A DNA stretch of 64,000 nucleotides from Mycolicibacterium arenosum (GCF_024320865.1 NZ_JANDBD010000006.1:342160-406159); one strand, 5' to 3'; positions 55,757-64,000 are shown, counted from the stretch's first letter. Notes: generated by a model not told the origin, from the sequence alone. Numbers and translations: made by a program.

Positions 55757-56044
55757 TCAGCGCGGGCCGATGCCGCCGGGTCGTCCGGGTCGGCCTCCGC
55801 CGATGATGATGTCCATGTCCCACCCGTCGTCGCAGTACCAGGGATCGGCGCAGTAGGAGGGGTAGTACGGGCCCGCGGTCGGGGGAGTCGGACCGCCGCC
55901 CCGGACTTCGCCCGTACTGCTGCACACGGTCGCATTGCCGGCTTGGACGCAGTCCGCCACCGCCGGTGACGCGGTGACGACGCTGACGGGTAGCACGGCC
56001 ATCACCGCCAACCCTGCGCTCACATAGCGATGTATCACTCGCAC
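55757..56044 (-). CDS. Small secreted Gly/Pro/Tyr-rich protein
   Basis: 95 aa, GTG at 56044 with AAGGAG upstream. Signal peptide MRVIHRYVSAGLAVMAVLPV with cleavage near AVA-DC. The mature protein has four Cys (ADC, TVC, SYC, WYC), a Pro/Gly/Tyr middle (TPPTAGPYYPSYCADPWYCD) and a Gly-rich tail (IIIGGGRPGRPGG). No family recognised. Likely disulphide-bonded in the envelope or outside. Confidence 0.75.
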   Translation of the reverse strand: MRVIHRYVSAGLAVMAVLPVSVVTASPAVADCVQAGNATVCSSTGEVRGGGPTPPTAGPYYPSYCADPWYCDDGWDMDIIIGGGRPGRPGGIGPR

Positions 56045-56355
56045 GGTCGCTCCTTGGATGAAGAGCCCTGTGGGACATCGGCATCTTGTCGATGCGGCAG
56101 GACCAGCGGTTCGCGAATACTAGCCCCGGTTCAGCGGGTGGGGGACGCGATTGGCAAACTCGTGATCGGTGCTGGGTCCCAGTGAAACCGCCGTACCTGA
56201 AAGCACTGCGGCGCTGGCAAATTAGTTAAGTTCACGGCACTTTTTTCGAGCGGACACGTCGACGTTCTTGGTCGGATCACCTCGTCGAATGTGCAGTTTT
56301 CGTTGAACTCGGAATGTAATGTCCGGTGTTCCTGACCATCGAGGGAGGCCGCGAC
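56045..56355. other. Divergent intergenic region, 311 bp
   Basis: Separates the two secreted-protein genes (minus) from the DyP operon (plus). It holds an AT-rich block at about 56220-56250 (AAATTAGTTAAG, then a T-run) and GGGAGG before the operon start, but I see no confident promoter pair, RNA or terminator. Confidence 0.5.
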
Positions 56356-56916
56356 ATGGCTGCACACGAGCCCGACTGGAGCAAGCCGGCTGCGGTGGCC
56401 ATCCCGAAGGAGGGCTACTTCGAGCTGGAGCGCGGTCGCTACGGCCCGGTGTATCCCAGAACCCCTGCGTGTCACGGATTCTCCATCATCGCCAAGGTGA
56501 AGGAAGGTCGCGAGGACGTGGTTCGCGCGTACGGGAAGACCATCGAGGAGACCATCGCCGCCAGCCCGGAGGCGTTGGCGCCGTTGCGATTACACTACCT
56601 GCGCTGGAATCTCTTCGACGTGGGTTCCGGTCTGCACTTCCAGTACATGGGCATCTTCGACACCGACTTCGACAAGTACACCGAGGATGCGGTTCAGCTG
56701 TTCAGCGCGACCGGCATCACCACCATCTTCACCCAGCTCGAAGGTTTTCCCGAGGATTGGAAGGAGAATCCCGAGGCCTTCATCAGATTCGTTCGGGATC
56801 ACCAGGTGCCGAGCTTCCTCGAATACGGCGAGTATCCGTACGTGACGGCAGACGAGATCAAGAAAGCCCTTCGCTTGAAGGCCGCCTTCTCGGACATGCT
56901 CGATCAGATGCAGTAA
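56356..56916 (+). CDS. Uncharacterised 186-aa protein, first gene of DyP operon
   Basis: ATG at 56356 (MAAHEPDWSK) with GGGAGG upstream; an earlier in-frame ATG at 56326 is less likely. The order of strands and helices (HGFSIIAKVKEGREDVV, RLHYLRWNLFD, LHFQYMGIFDTDF) suggests a ferredoxin-like alpha/beta fold, as in dimeric alpha-beta barrel and DyP-like proteins, without haem ligands that I can identify. The peroxidase ATG follows its TAA directly, so the two are coupled. It may be a partner or cargo of the peroxidase. Confidence 0.7.
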   Translation: MAAHEPDWSKPAAVAIPKEGYFELERGRYGPVYPRTPACHGFSIIAKVKEGREDVVRAYGKTIEETIAASPEALAPLRLHYLRWNLFDVGSGLHFQYMGIFDTDFDKYTEDAVQLFSATGITTIFTQLEGFPEDWKENPEAFIRFVRDHQVPSFLEYGEYPYVTADEIKKALRLKAAFSDMLDQMQ

Positions 56917-58236
56917 ATGCTCGAGCTCGACGACATTCAGCACATCCTGCTGACCCGTACCCCGGCCATCACCGGGCGCTATGAATTCCTGACGTTCGAT
57001 ACCGCCGAGGGCGGCCGGGCGTGGCTGTCGGAGCTGGCGGACCTCGTGCAGTCGGCGGCCGATGTGAGCGCGACGATGGAGGAGTCCGATCGCTGGATCA
57101 CCGTTGCGTTCACCTGGAACGGGCTGCGCGCACTCGGCGTGCCCGACGAATCGTTGGCGACGTTTCCCGCCGAGTTCCGGGAGGGCATGACCGCTCGGGC
57201 CGATATTCTGGGCGATGTCGGCGCGAACGCGCCGGAGCACTGGGTCGGTGGGCTGGCGGGCGATGACCTGCACGCAATCGCGATCCTCTTCTCCCGCACC
57301 GATGAGCAGTGTGTCCGCTCACTGCAGGAGCACGACGCGCTCCTCGCGAGGATCGACGGCGTTCGCAGCCTGTCGTATCTCGACCTGAACGCGACGCCGC
57401 CGTTCAACTACGCCCACGATCACTTCGGCTTCCGAGACCGGCTGTCGCAACCGGTGATGAAGGGATCCGGCGAGGAGCCGACGCCCGGCTCCGGCCCGGC
57501 CCTGGAGCCGGGCGAGTTCATCCTCGGCTATCCCGACGAGAACGGTCCGGTGGCCGGTCTGCCCCAGCCCGAGGTGTTGTCGCGCAACGGAAGTTACATG
57601 GCCTACCGGCGGCTCGAGGAACACGTCGCGTCGTTTCGCGACTACCTCGATGAACGGGCCGACACGCCTGAGGACGCGGAACTGCTCGCCGCGAAGTTCA
57701 TGGGACGCTGGCGCAGCGGCGCCCCACTGGTGCTCGCGCCCACGCACGACGATCCCGAGCTCGGGGCAGACCCGTTGCGCAACAACGATTTCAACTACAA
57801 GGAGATGGATCCCCACGGTTACGCGTGCCCGCTGGGGGCCCATGCGCGGCGACTCAATCCGCGGGACACCGGGCACTACATGAATCGGCGGCGGATGATT
57901 CGGCGAGGTGCGACGTATGGTCCGGCGCTTCCCGACGGTGAACCGGACGACGGCGCCGCTCGAGGCATCGCCGCGTTCATCATCTGCGCCGACCTCGTCC
58001 GCCAGTTCGAGTTCGCCCAGAACGTGTGGATCAACGACAAGGCGTTCCACGAACTCGGCAACGAGCACGATCCGATCTGCGGCACTCAGGACGGAACCCT
58101 GGATTTCACCGTGCCCAAGCGTCCGATCCGCAAGGTGCACAAGGGCATTCCCGCCTTCACGACGCTCACCGGCGGGGCGTACTTCTTCCTGCCCGGACTG
58201 CGGGCGATCCGCTACCTCTGCACACCAGGCGAGTGA
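56917..58236 (+). CDS. DyP-type haem peroxidase
   Basis: 439 aa. Haem-pocket motif GFRDRLSQP at 171-179 with the distal Asp174, proximal His309 in PLGAHARRLNP, and GGAYFFLPGL near the C-terminus. This is the long class of DyP enzymes, and GxxDG is altered to GFRDR (Arg for the second Gly). There is no signal peptide or encapsulin-targeting tail. ATG at 56917 touches the stop of the preceding gene. Expected to use H2O2 on dyes, phenols or lipids; its natural substrate here is unknown. Confidence 0.88.
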   Translation: MLELDDIQHILLTRTPAITGRYEFLTFDTAEGGRAWLSELADLVQSAADVSATMEESDRWITVAFTWNGLRALGVPDESLATFPAEFREGMTARADILGDVGANAPEHWVGGLAGDDLHAIAILFSRTDEQCVRSLQEHDALLARIDGVRSLSYLDLNATPPFNYAHDHFGFRDRLSQPVMKGSGEEPTPGSGPALEPGEFILGYPDENGPVAGLPQPEVLSRNGSYMAYRRLEEHVASFRDYLDERADTPEDAELLAAKFMGRWRSGAPLVLAPTHDDPELGADPLRNNDFNYKEMDPHGYACPLGAHARRLNPRDTGHYMNRRRMIRRGATYGPALPDGEPDDGAARGIAAFIICADLVRQFEFAQNVWINDKAFHELGNEHDPICGTQDGTLDFTVPKRPIRKVHKGIPAFTTLTGGAYFFLPGLRAIRYLCTPGE

Positions 58237-58246
58237 AGGATCCACC

Positions 58247-59263
58247 ATGACTGCACTGCCGAGGGCGCGGACCTACAACCAGAGCCACGTCCCCCGACCG
58301 CGCACCAGCGGTCGACGCGTCAGCATCTACTGGACGTGGAGCTATCCCTGGGAAGCGCAGCGGAGTCCGGCGTCGATGGAGAACCGCTTCTCCACGATCA
58401 CCGAAGTGCGCAACGTCGCATGGCCGGCCTACGAGACACCGGAGTACGCGGAGGCGAACTTCCTCCAGGGGATCGCGGGAACACTGGAACTCTTTCACCG
58501 CTCCACCCTCGACTTCCAGGCCGTGGCCGAGGCGGCCACCGGGCACCCGGTAGCCGTGTTCCAGCGAATCGACCAGGCGGGCTACAAACTTCCCATCGAC
58601 GAGAGGATTCTCGACGACACCGACACGCTCATGGTGTTCGGCCTGGATCACCTGCTCTCCGAGCAGGAAGCGGCGCCCGAGGAGGTTGCCGCCATCGCCG
58701 AGTGGCTGCAGCGCGAGGGAACCTGCCTGCTGTTGGCCCCTCATCACGACGTCGGCTTCACCGACGACTACGCGCAGCGCCAGGTCGAGTACGAACACCA
58801 CGGCGACCGCCTGGTGCCCCGGCAACAGCGTTTCGGCCAGTACACCCGGTCGCTGATGAAGGCCCTCGACGTGCCGGTGCACAACACCTGGGGTCTGCGA
58901 CCGGCGGTCGTCGAGGGAACGACGGAGATCGCACCGCTCAACGGGTGTCGAGATCTCGATACTCCGGGACTGCTGGACAACGTCACGACCCTCAACTTCC
59001 ACCCGCACCTGCCGCACTACCAACTCACCGCGCCGGAGAGCGACGGTCTGCGGGTGCTCGGGCGTCAGCGGGTCGACCCGAATCGCCCGCACCCGTTCAC
59101 CGCCTCGGGGAACACCGAGTTCAACGCGCTCATCTGGATGCCCCCCGCCGGTCAGCGCGCGGGCGACATCGTGCTCACCGACTCGACGCACTTCACGACA
59201 CTGTTCGGAGGTACGGACAGCCTGCGCAACCTGTGGCACAACCTCGCCACGATGACGACGTAG
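58247..59263 (+). CDS. Uncharacterised 338-aa His-rich protein, third gene of DyP operon
   Basis: ATG at 58247, 10 bp after the peroxidase, with AAGGA upstream. The middle reads like a flavodoxin/GATase-like fold: TLMVFGLDHLLS, then VAAIAEWLQREGTCLLLAPHHDVG. Three His-rich patches (APHHD, EYEHHGD, NFHPHLPHY) could bind metal. No signal peptide. I do not recognise a family. Its tight linkage suggests it acts on the substrate or product of the peroxidase. Confidence 0.7.
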   Translation: MTALPRARTYNQSHVPRPRTSGRRVSIYWTWSYPWEAQRSPASMENRFSTITEVRNVAWPAYETPEYAEANFLQGIAGTLELFHRSTLDFQAVAEAATGHPVAVFQRIDQAGYKLPIDERILDDTDTLMVFGLDHLLSEQEAAPEEVAAIAEWLQREGTCLLLAPHHDVGFTDDYAQRQVEYEHHGDRLVPRQQRFGQYTRSLMKALDVPVHNTWGLRPAVVEGTTEIAPLNGCRDLDTPGLLDNVTTLNFHPHLPHYQLTAPESDGLRVLGRQRVDPNRPHPFTASGNTEFNALIWMPPAGQRAGDIVLTDSTHFTTLFGGTDSLRNLWHNLATMTT

Positions 59264-59304
59264 CCATCCGCGACGACACAGCGTGTCGGCCGGAAGATGT
59301 AGTA

Positions 59305-59320
59305 TCGAACACATGTTCGA
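59305..59320 (+). promoter_or_regulatory. LexA (SOS) box over the DUF222-HNH start
   Basis: TCGAACACATGTTCGA fits the mycobacterial LexA consensus TCGAAC-N4-GTTCGA at all twelve fixed positions. The start codon ATG (59313-59315) lies inside it, so LexA binding would block transcription close to the start. Confidence 0.85.
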
Positions 59321-60572
59321 AAGAAGTGAAACTGCGCTGGTCGAGCGCATCGAGGCGCTCGAGCTCGGCAAGTCCGCCGCTGCCGCCGAGCAGGCCGAAC
59401 TGACCGTCGAACTGGAGACCCTGCGCCGCGCGCGGGAAGCCGCCGAGGGCGTGCCCGCCCGTCGCCGCTGTACGGGCCTGGGCAGTGAGATCGCCCTCGC
59501 GCGCCACGACTCCCCGAACCGGGGCGGTCGCCACCTCGGGTTCGCCCGCGCGCTGGTCCACGAGATGCCCCACACCCTGGCCGCGTTGAGGGCCGGGGCG
59601 CTCTCGGAGTGGCGGGCCACCCTGATCGTGCGGGAGTCGGCGTGCCTGGACGTCGAGGACCGCCGCGAACTGGACCGCCGGATGTGCGCCGACCCGTCGT
59701 CTCTGGAAGGCAAGGGCGACAAGCGGATCGCCGCGGACGCCAAGGCGATCGCCTACGAACTGGACCCGCAGGCCGTCGTGGACCGCGCCGTGCGCGCCGA
59801 GTCCGAACGCACCGTCACCGTGCGACCGGCACCGGACAACATGACCTACGTGACGGCCCTGCTGCCGATGCCCAAGGGCGTCGGGGTCTACGCCGCCCTG
59901 AAACGGGAAGCCGATCTGAGCGTCGACGGTCGCGGCCGCGGTCAGGTGATGGCCGACACCCTCTACGAACGCATCACCGGCCGCCCCGCCGAGGTCCCGG
60001 TGCCGATCGCGGTGGACCTGGTGATCACCGACGAGACACTGCTCGGCGGTGACGACGTCCCCGCGCGGGTGCCCGGCTACGGTCCGATCCCGGCCGCGAT
60101 CGCCTGCCGACTGGCCGGCGACGCGGTCGTCGACGAACGCTGCACAGCCACCCTGCGCCGGCTCTACCGTCACCCGGCGTCCGGGGCGCTGGTCGCCATG
60201 GAGTCGCGAGCCCGGCTGTTCCCCAAGGGTCTGGCCCGGTTGATCGGTTTCCGCGACGACACCTGCCGCACCCCGTACTGCGACGCCCCGATCCGCCACA
60301 CCGACCACGCGCAGCCGCACCAGAGCGGCGGCCAGACAAGCGAACTCAACGGCGAAGGCACGTGCGAGGCGTGCAACTACGCCAAACAAGCCCCCGGCTG
60401 GCGAGTCACCACCGCACGCGAGCGCGACGGCACCCACACCTCCGAACTCACCACACCCACCGGAGCAACGCACCGCTCGGCGGCCCCGCCACTGCCGGGT
60501 CGAATGCGGCCGCCCGCGAGTCGCATCGAGATCGTCTACGCCGACCACCTCGCCTGGTGCAACGCCGCCTGA
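59313..60572 (+). CDS. DUF222/13E12-type HNH endonuclease
   Basis: 419 aa. DUF222 helical domain (about 20-320) followed by a C-terminal HNH nuclease: CRTPYCDAPIRHTDHAQPHQ and CEACNYAKQAPGW, with zinc Cys pairs and the catalytic His. 13E12-family genes are multicopy in mycobacteria and several are SOS induced. ATG at 59313 lies in a perfect LexA box; since TSS and ATG nearly coincide, the mRNA is probably leaderless. Its stop is 6 bp from the stop of the convergent SOS-box gene. Confidence 0.9.
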   Translation: MFERSETALVERIEALELGKSAAAAEQAELTVELETLRRAREAAEGVPARRRCTGLGSEIALARHDSPNRGGRHLGFARALVHEMPHTLAALRAGALSEWRATLIVRESACLDVEDRRELDRRMCADPSSLEGKGDKRIAADAKAIAYELDPQAVVDRAVRAESERTVTVRPAPDNMTYVTALLPMPKGVGVYAALKREADLSVDGRGRGQVMADTLYERITGRPAEVPVPIAVDLVITDETLLGGDDVPARVPGYGPIPAAIACRLAGDAVVDERCTATLRRLYRHPASGALVAMESRARLFPKGLARLIGFRDDTCRTPYCDAPIRHTDHAQPHQSGGQTSELNGEGTCEACNYAKQAPGWRVTTARERDGTHTSELTTPTGATHRSAAPPLPGRMRPPASRIEIVYADHLAWCNAA

Positions 60573-60578
60573 ACGACC

Positions 60579-60953
60579 TCAGTCCAGATCGGCGAGAACC
60601 CTACGGGCGGCCTCGAGTTCGGCTTCCAGCGCGGCGACCTTGGCTGCCTGCTGCGAGCGGGCTTCTTCGATGATGCTGTCGATCGGGGTCGCGAGGTCGT
60701 CGTGCAGTTCCCTGGCGGCACGGGAGACGGCCGACGCCGCGACCGCGAGATCGCGAGCCAGGTAGGAACTGCCCTGCTTCAGTTCAGCGCGCCACTCGCC
60801 GTCCGCGGTGCCGGTGACGGTGAGGATCAACTCGATGGTCTTGGCCTTCCTGCCGGCTGACCTCTTCACGGGCGCCTTCACCGGCTTCTCCTCGGCGGGC
60901 GGTGCCACGTCCGTCAGCGCGTCGGCGGCTGGAGCGTCTACAGTCAGGGTCAC
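60579..60953 (-). CDS. Small Ala/Lys-rich protein with SOS box (possibly DUF6319)
   Basis: 124 aa from the GTG at 60953, which has AGAGGAG upstream; an ATG at 60998 would extend it through the LexA box and is unlikely. A Pro/Ala/Lys N-terminus (EEKPVKAPVKRSAGRKAKT) is followed by a beta segment (IELILTVTGTADGEWRAELKQGSSYLARDLAV) and a coiled-coil-like helix (IIEEARSQQAAKVAALEAELEAARRVLADLD). I tentatively place it in DUF6319; no function known. It could bind DNA through the basic N-terminus. Confidence 0.7.
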   Translation of the reverse strand: MTLTVDAPAADALTDVAPPAEEKPVKAPVKRSAGRKAKTIELILTVTGTADGEWRAELKQGSSYLARDLAVAASAVSRAARELHDDLATPIDSIIEEARSQQAAKVAALEAELEAARRVLADLD

Positions 60954-60988
60954 GGCGAACTCCTCTGGGTTGTCGGGGTGAGCGCCAT

Positions 60989-61004
60989 TAGAACACATGT
61001 TCGA
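60989..61004 (-). promoter_or_regulatory. LexA (SOS) box upstream of the small Lys/Ala-rich gene
   Basis: Minus strand: TCGAACATGTGTTCTA, one mismatch to TCGAAC-N4-GTTCGA. It ends 36 bp upstream of the GTG start at 60953, normal operator position. Confidence 0.75.
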
Positions 61005-61026
61005 CGGGGCGAGTCAACATCCCTGG

Positions 61027-61797
61027 TCACGCCGTGTCGCCGCCACTGATCAACTGACTCAACCGATTCGCCTCCCGGAGCAGCAGATGTCCGAGGCGGG
61101 GCCGACGCTCGTCGCTGAAGCGCTGCTCGATTCCGGTCAGCGTCAGCGCGCCGATGGGCATCCCGCGCGAATCGAAGACGGCTGCCGCCATGCCCCACGA
61201 ACCCTCGACGACCAGGCCGGGGTTGAGCGCCCAGCCGTCGGTCCGGGTCTGGGCGATCCTCGCCCGGATCGCGGCGGCAGTGTGGCCGCGGCCGAACTGC
61301 CCCGCGAGGTCGGCGCGCTTCAGATATCCGGACACGTCGGCGTCAGGCAGGTACGCCAGGACGGCGAGTCCCGCGGACACCACGCCGAGCGGGAACCGGG
61401 CACCTTCGTAGAGCACGTGCGATCTGATCGGGAAGTCACCGTCCTCCCGCAGCATCACGACGGTCTGGTTGCCGCGACGCAGCGAGAAGAACGCGCTCTC
61501 ACCCGTCTCCGTGGCGAGTCGGTGGACGCAGTCGACCGCCTTCTCGGTGACGTCGAAGCGCGGCGCCGCTGCTGCACCGAGGACGAAGACCTCAGGCCCG
61601 AGGAACCACAACCCCGTCCTGCGGTCCCGGTCCGTCAGCCCCTCCGCTTCCAGCGTTTCGAGGAGTCGGTGGGCGGTGGGCCGGGGGATCTCCGTCGACC
61701 GTGCGAGATCGGTGGTGGAGATGCCGTGGCGGGAGTGTTCGGAGAGCGCTCGCAGAATGGACGCGACTCGACCGACGACGCTGGGTACCTCCGACAT
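61027..61797 (-). CDS. IclR-family transcriptional regulator
   Basis: 256 aa. N-terminal winged helix (VGRVASILRALSEHSRHGISTTDLARSTEIPRPTAHRLLETLE) and a C-terminal GAF-like effector domain (LGVVSAGLAVLAYLP, GSWGMAAAVFDSRGMPIGALTLTG). ATG at 61797. Divergent from the CoA-transferase operon, which it very likely controls through the palindromes between them. The effector is unknown; a 3-oxo acid or its CoA ester is a reasonable guess. Confidence 0.9.
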   Translation of the reverse strand: MSEVPSVVGRVASILRALSEHSRHGISTTDLARSTEIPRPTAHRLLETLEAEGLTDRDRRTGLWFLGPEVFVLGAAAAPRFDVTEKAVDCVHRLATETGESAFFSLRRGNQTVVMLREDGDFPIRSHVLYEGARFPLGVVSAGLAVLAYLPDADVSGYLKRADLAGQFGRGHTAAAIRARIAQTRTDGWALNPGLVVEGSWGMAAAVFDSRGMPIGALTLTGIEQRFSDERRPRLGHLLLREANRLSQLISGGDTA

Positions 61798-61811
61798 GGT
61801 CGTCCCCTCAC

Positions 61812-61862
61812 GTCCACTCAGTGGACGATATCTCGGTGATCTGCTCGATGATCGAGCGGATC
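61812..61862. promoter_or_regulatory. Two palindromes, likely IclR operators
   Basis: First, GTCCACT-C-AGTGGAC at 61812-61826, perfect. Second, 61838-61849 (GATCTGCTCGAT) with 61851-61862 (ATCGAGCGGATC), 12-bp arms with one mismatch around a central G. Both lie in the 152-bp gap between the divergent iclR and CoA-transferase starts. Confidence 0.65.
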
Positions 61863-61949
61863 TGCGGCGATTATTGGCGTGGGTCACAGTATTAGGCACA
61901 GTGGCTTCAGGTTCGCTCAATGGACGTGTTAAGCGAGTGAGGAGTCGAC

Positions 61950-62651
61950 ATGAAGGTACGGGACACCCCGGCCGCGGCGCTGGACGGCCTGCTGCGCGAC
62001 GGGATGACCATTGCCGTCGGAGGGTTCGGCCTCTGCGGCATTCCGCAGGGCCTGATCGAGGTGGTCCGTGACAGCGGTGTGCGCGATCTGACCGTCGTGT
62101 CCAACAACATGGGCGTCGACGGCAAGGGTCTGGGTCTGCTGCTGGAGAACCGGCAGGTGACCAAGGTGCTCGCCTCGTACGTGGGCGAGAACAAGCTGTT
62201 CGCCTCGCAGTACCTCGACGGAGTGCTGGAGGTCGAGTTCTGCCCGCAGGGCACCCTGGCCGAGCGCATGCGCGCGGGCGGTGCGGGCATCGCCGGGTTC
62301 TACACGCGCACCGGCGTCGGCACCCCGGTGGCCGAGGGCAAGCCGACCGAGGTCTTCGACGGTCAGGAGTACCTGCTCGAACGCGGCATAGTCGCGGATC
62401 TCGCACTGGTGCATGCGAAGTCGGCGGACGTCGAGGGCAACCTCCGCTACCGCCTCACCGCGCGCAACTTCAACCCGCTGGCCGCGACGTGCGGGCGGGT
62501 CTGTGTCGCCGAGGTGGAGGAGGTCGTCGACGGCTACCTGCATCCCGACGATGTGATGACGCCGGGCATCTACGTCGATCACGTCGTGGTCACGGCGCCA
62601 ACGGGTTTCATCGAACAACGGACGATCCGGCAGCAGCCGGCGGAGGTGTGA
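61950..62651 (+). CDS. 3-oxoacid CoA-transferase subunit A
   Basis: 233 aa. CoA-transferase family I alpha subunit: [14 protein letters not shown], the conserved SNNMG ([14 protein letters not shown]), [28 protein letters not shown] and [18 protein letters not shown] at 61950 after GAGGAG. First gene of an A-B-thiolase operon that transfers CoA from succinyl-CoA (or acetyl-CoA) to a 3-oxo acid such as acetoacetate or 3-oxoadipate; sequence alone does not decide which. Confidence 0.93.
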   Translation: MKVRDTPAAALDGLLRDGMTIAVGGFGLCGIPQGLIEVVRDSGVRDLTVVSNNMGVDGKGLGLLLENRQVTKVLASYVGENKLFASQYLDGVLEVEFCPQGTLAERMRAGGAGIAGFYTRTGVGTPVAEGKPTEVFDGQEYLLERGIVADLALVHAKSADVEGNLRYRLTARNFNPLAATCGRVCVAEVEEVVDGYLHPDDVMTPGIYVDHVVVTAPTGFIEQRTIRQQPAEV

Positions 62652-62652
62652 C

Positions 62653-63315
62653 ATGGCGTGGACACGTGACGAGATGGCCGAGCTGGCGGCGCGTGAACTG
62701 AGCGACGGCGACTACGTGAACCTCGGTATCGGCATTCCGACCCTGGTGGCCAACTTCATCCCCGACGGCATGCGGATCATGCTGCACAGCGAGAACGGCC
62801 TCCTCGGCATGGGGGCCTTTCCGCTCGACGCCGACGTCGACCCCGATCTCATCAACGCGGGCAAGCAAACCGTCACCGCCGTCCCCGGCGCGTCGTACTT
62901 CGATTCGGCCGACAGTTTCGGGATGATCCGCGGCGGCCACGTCGACATCGCGATTCTCGGCGCGCTCCAGGTCGCCGCCAACGGGGACCTGGCGAACTGG
63001 ATGGTGCCCGGCAAGTTGGTCAAGGGCATGGGCGGCGCAATGGATCTCGTCGCGGGAACCCGTCGGATCGTCGTCATCACCGAGCACAACGCCAAGGACG
63101 GTTCGGCGAAGATCGTCGAGCAGTGCTCGCTGCCGTTGACCGGCGCCGGTGTGGTGGATCGGATCATCACCGACCTCGCCGTGATGGATCTGGTGGACAA
63201 CGAGATTCACGTGCGGCAGCTGGCACCCGATGTGACCGTCGACGACGTCCGCGAGCGCACCGGGGCGCCCATCGTCGACGCTCGCGCCGAGCAGCCGGTG
63301 GGAGGTGTGCGATGA
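62653..63315 (+). CDS. 3-oxoacid CoA-transferase subunit B
   Basis: 220 aa. Beta subunit with catalytic Glu in the SENG motif ([11 protein letters not shown]), then [14 protein letters not shown] and [23 protein letters not shown] at 62653 directly after the subunit A stop. Overlaps the thiolase start as ATGA. Together with subunit A it forms the active heteromer. Confidence 0.94.
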   Translation: MAWTRDEMAELAARELSDGDYVNLGIGIPTLVANFIPDGMRIMLHSENGLLGMGAFPLDADVDPDLINAGKQTVTAVPGASYFDSADSFGMIRGGHVDIAILGALQVAANGDLANWMVPGKLVKGMGGAMDLVAGTRRIVVITEHNAKDGSAKIVEQCSLPLTGAGVVDRIITDLAVMDLVDNEIHVRQLAPDVTVDDVRERTGAPIVDARAEQPVGGVR

Positions 63316-64000
63316 CCAGCCAGAAGATTACGTCGGTGATTGTTTCTGGGGCGCGGACTCCGGTAGGCAAGCTCATGGGTTCGCTGAAGGACTTCTCGGG
63401 TAGTGATCTCGGTGCCGTGGCGATCCGGGGCGCTCTGGAGCGGGCCGGGGTGTCGGCCGACGCCGTCGAGTACGTGATCATGGGTCAGGTGTTGACCGCG
63501 GGTGCCGGGCAGATGCCGGCGCGGCAGGCCGCGGTGGGTGCCGGGATCGGCTGGGATGTGCCGTCGTTGACGATCAACAAGATGTGCCTGTCGGGGATCG
63601 ACGCGATCGCGCTGGCCGATCAGCTGATCCGGGCCGGGGAGTTCGAGGTGGTGGTGGCCGGTGGTCAGGAGTCGATGAGCCGAGCGCCGCATCTGCTGCC
63701 CGGGAGCCGGGAGGGGTTCAAGTACGGCGATGTGACGCTGGTGGATCATCTGGCCTATGACGGGCTGCACGACGTGTTCACCGATCAGCCGATGGGCGCG
63801 TTGACCGAGCAGCGCAACGATCAGGATCGGTTCACCCGCGCCGAGCAGGACGAGTTGGCGGCGCAGTCGCATCAGAGGGCCGCCGCGGCGTGGAAGGACG
63901 GCGTGTTCGCCGACGAGGTGGTGCCGGTCAGCATTCCGCAGCGCAAGGGGGACCCTGTCGAGTTCGGTGAGGACGAGGGGATTCGGGCGAACACGACCGC
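63312..64000 (+). CDS. Acetyl-CoA acetyltransferase (thiolase), C-terminus beyond window
   Basis: About 229 residues visible. The acyl-accepting Cys lies in [14 protein letters not shown]-terminal [19 protein letters not shown] and [21 protein letters not shown] are classical thiolase. ATG at 63312 overlaps the subunit B stop (ATGA). Cleaves the 3-oxoacyl-CoA made by the CoA-transferase to acetyl-CoA. The catalytic His and second Cys lie beyond the window. Confidence 0.93.
   Translation, partial: MTSQKITSVIVSGARTPVGKLMGSLKDFSGSDLGAVAIRGALERAGVSADAVEYVIMGQVLTAGAGQMPARQAAVGAGIGWDVPSLTINKMCLSGIDAIALADQLIRAGEFEVVVAGGQESMSRAPHLLPGSREGFKYGDVTLVDHLAYDGLHDVFTDQPMGALTEQRNDQDRFTRAEQDELAAQSHQRAAAAWKDGVFADEVVPVSIPQRKGDPVEFGEDEGIRANTT

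Noticed and set aside
60953..60998. ATG at 60998 as start of the small SOS gene
   Set aside because: Places the N-terminus within the LexA box and ignores the strong AGAGGAG before GTG 60953.

Overview
The window is high-GC actinobacterial DNA, almost certainly from a rapidly growing Mycobacterium (Mycolicibacterium). The signs are WhiB1, WhiB7, SigH/RshA, AdnA/AdnB, UvrD2, mycoredoxin-1, PdtaS, the mycobacterial ribosomal peptide bL37, many GTG starts, and translationally coupled stop/start overlaps. From about 1.2 to 45 kb the gene order follows, in reverse, the M. tuberculosis stretch Rv3228 to Rv3193c. Rv numbers here are recalled from memory, not searched.

Layout. 1-6.4 kb: aldo/keto reductase (cut by the left edge), methyltransferase, rsgA and aroA on the minus strand, an SRAP protein, a second methyltransferase, an SDR and an intact YbaK-type deacylase. 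6.4-10.2 kb: thiol-stress module sigH-rshA with a probable SigH promoter, the 24-residue bL37 gene, the biotinyl-domain protein TB7.3, sensor kinase pdtaS, and whiB1 with a CRP-like site. 10.2-17.4 kb: lipid-kinase homologue, entC, gpm2, a ParA-like ATPase, a beta-propeller protein and rhlE. 17.6-25 kb: ferritin-like protein, MmpS-like protein, TB9.4, TetR, DUF3152 zincin, moeZ, an alkyltransferase-like protein and a lipV-like hydrolase. 25.1-38.5 kb: DNA repair and redox genes (adnA-adnB, nudC, mrx1, uvrD2), a K+ channel, then whiB7 with its uORF/attenuator leader and an ABC1 kinase. 38.5-45 kb: an E1-like TOMM cyclodehydratase homologue, a DUF2342 protease-like protein, a Lon-like PDZ protease and a UPF0182 membrane protein.

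From 45 kb the content is more accessory: a very large SARP/AAA regulator beside an FAD oxidoreductase, a WXG/EspC-like pair with type VII secretion signals, initiator tRNA-fMet with promoter and terminator, an MFS transporter, a secreted beta-helix protein, a crotonase plus mycofactocin-type SDR, a haemophore-like secreted protein, and a three-gene operon around a DyP-type peroxidase with two uncharacterised partners. Next comes a convergent pair, a DUF222/HNH endonuclease and a small Lys/Ala-rich protein, each preceded by its own LexA (SOS) box. The window ends in an IclR regulator divergent from a CoA-transferase A/B-thiolase operon, with two strong palindromes between them.

The best candidates for something undescribed are the DyP three-gene operon, the double-SOS-box convergent pair, the secretion-like pair next to tRNA-fMet, and a 34-bp repeat whose copies lie only between divergently transcribed genes.
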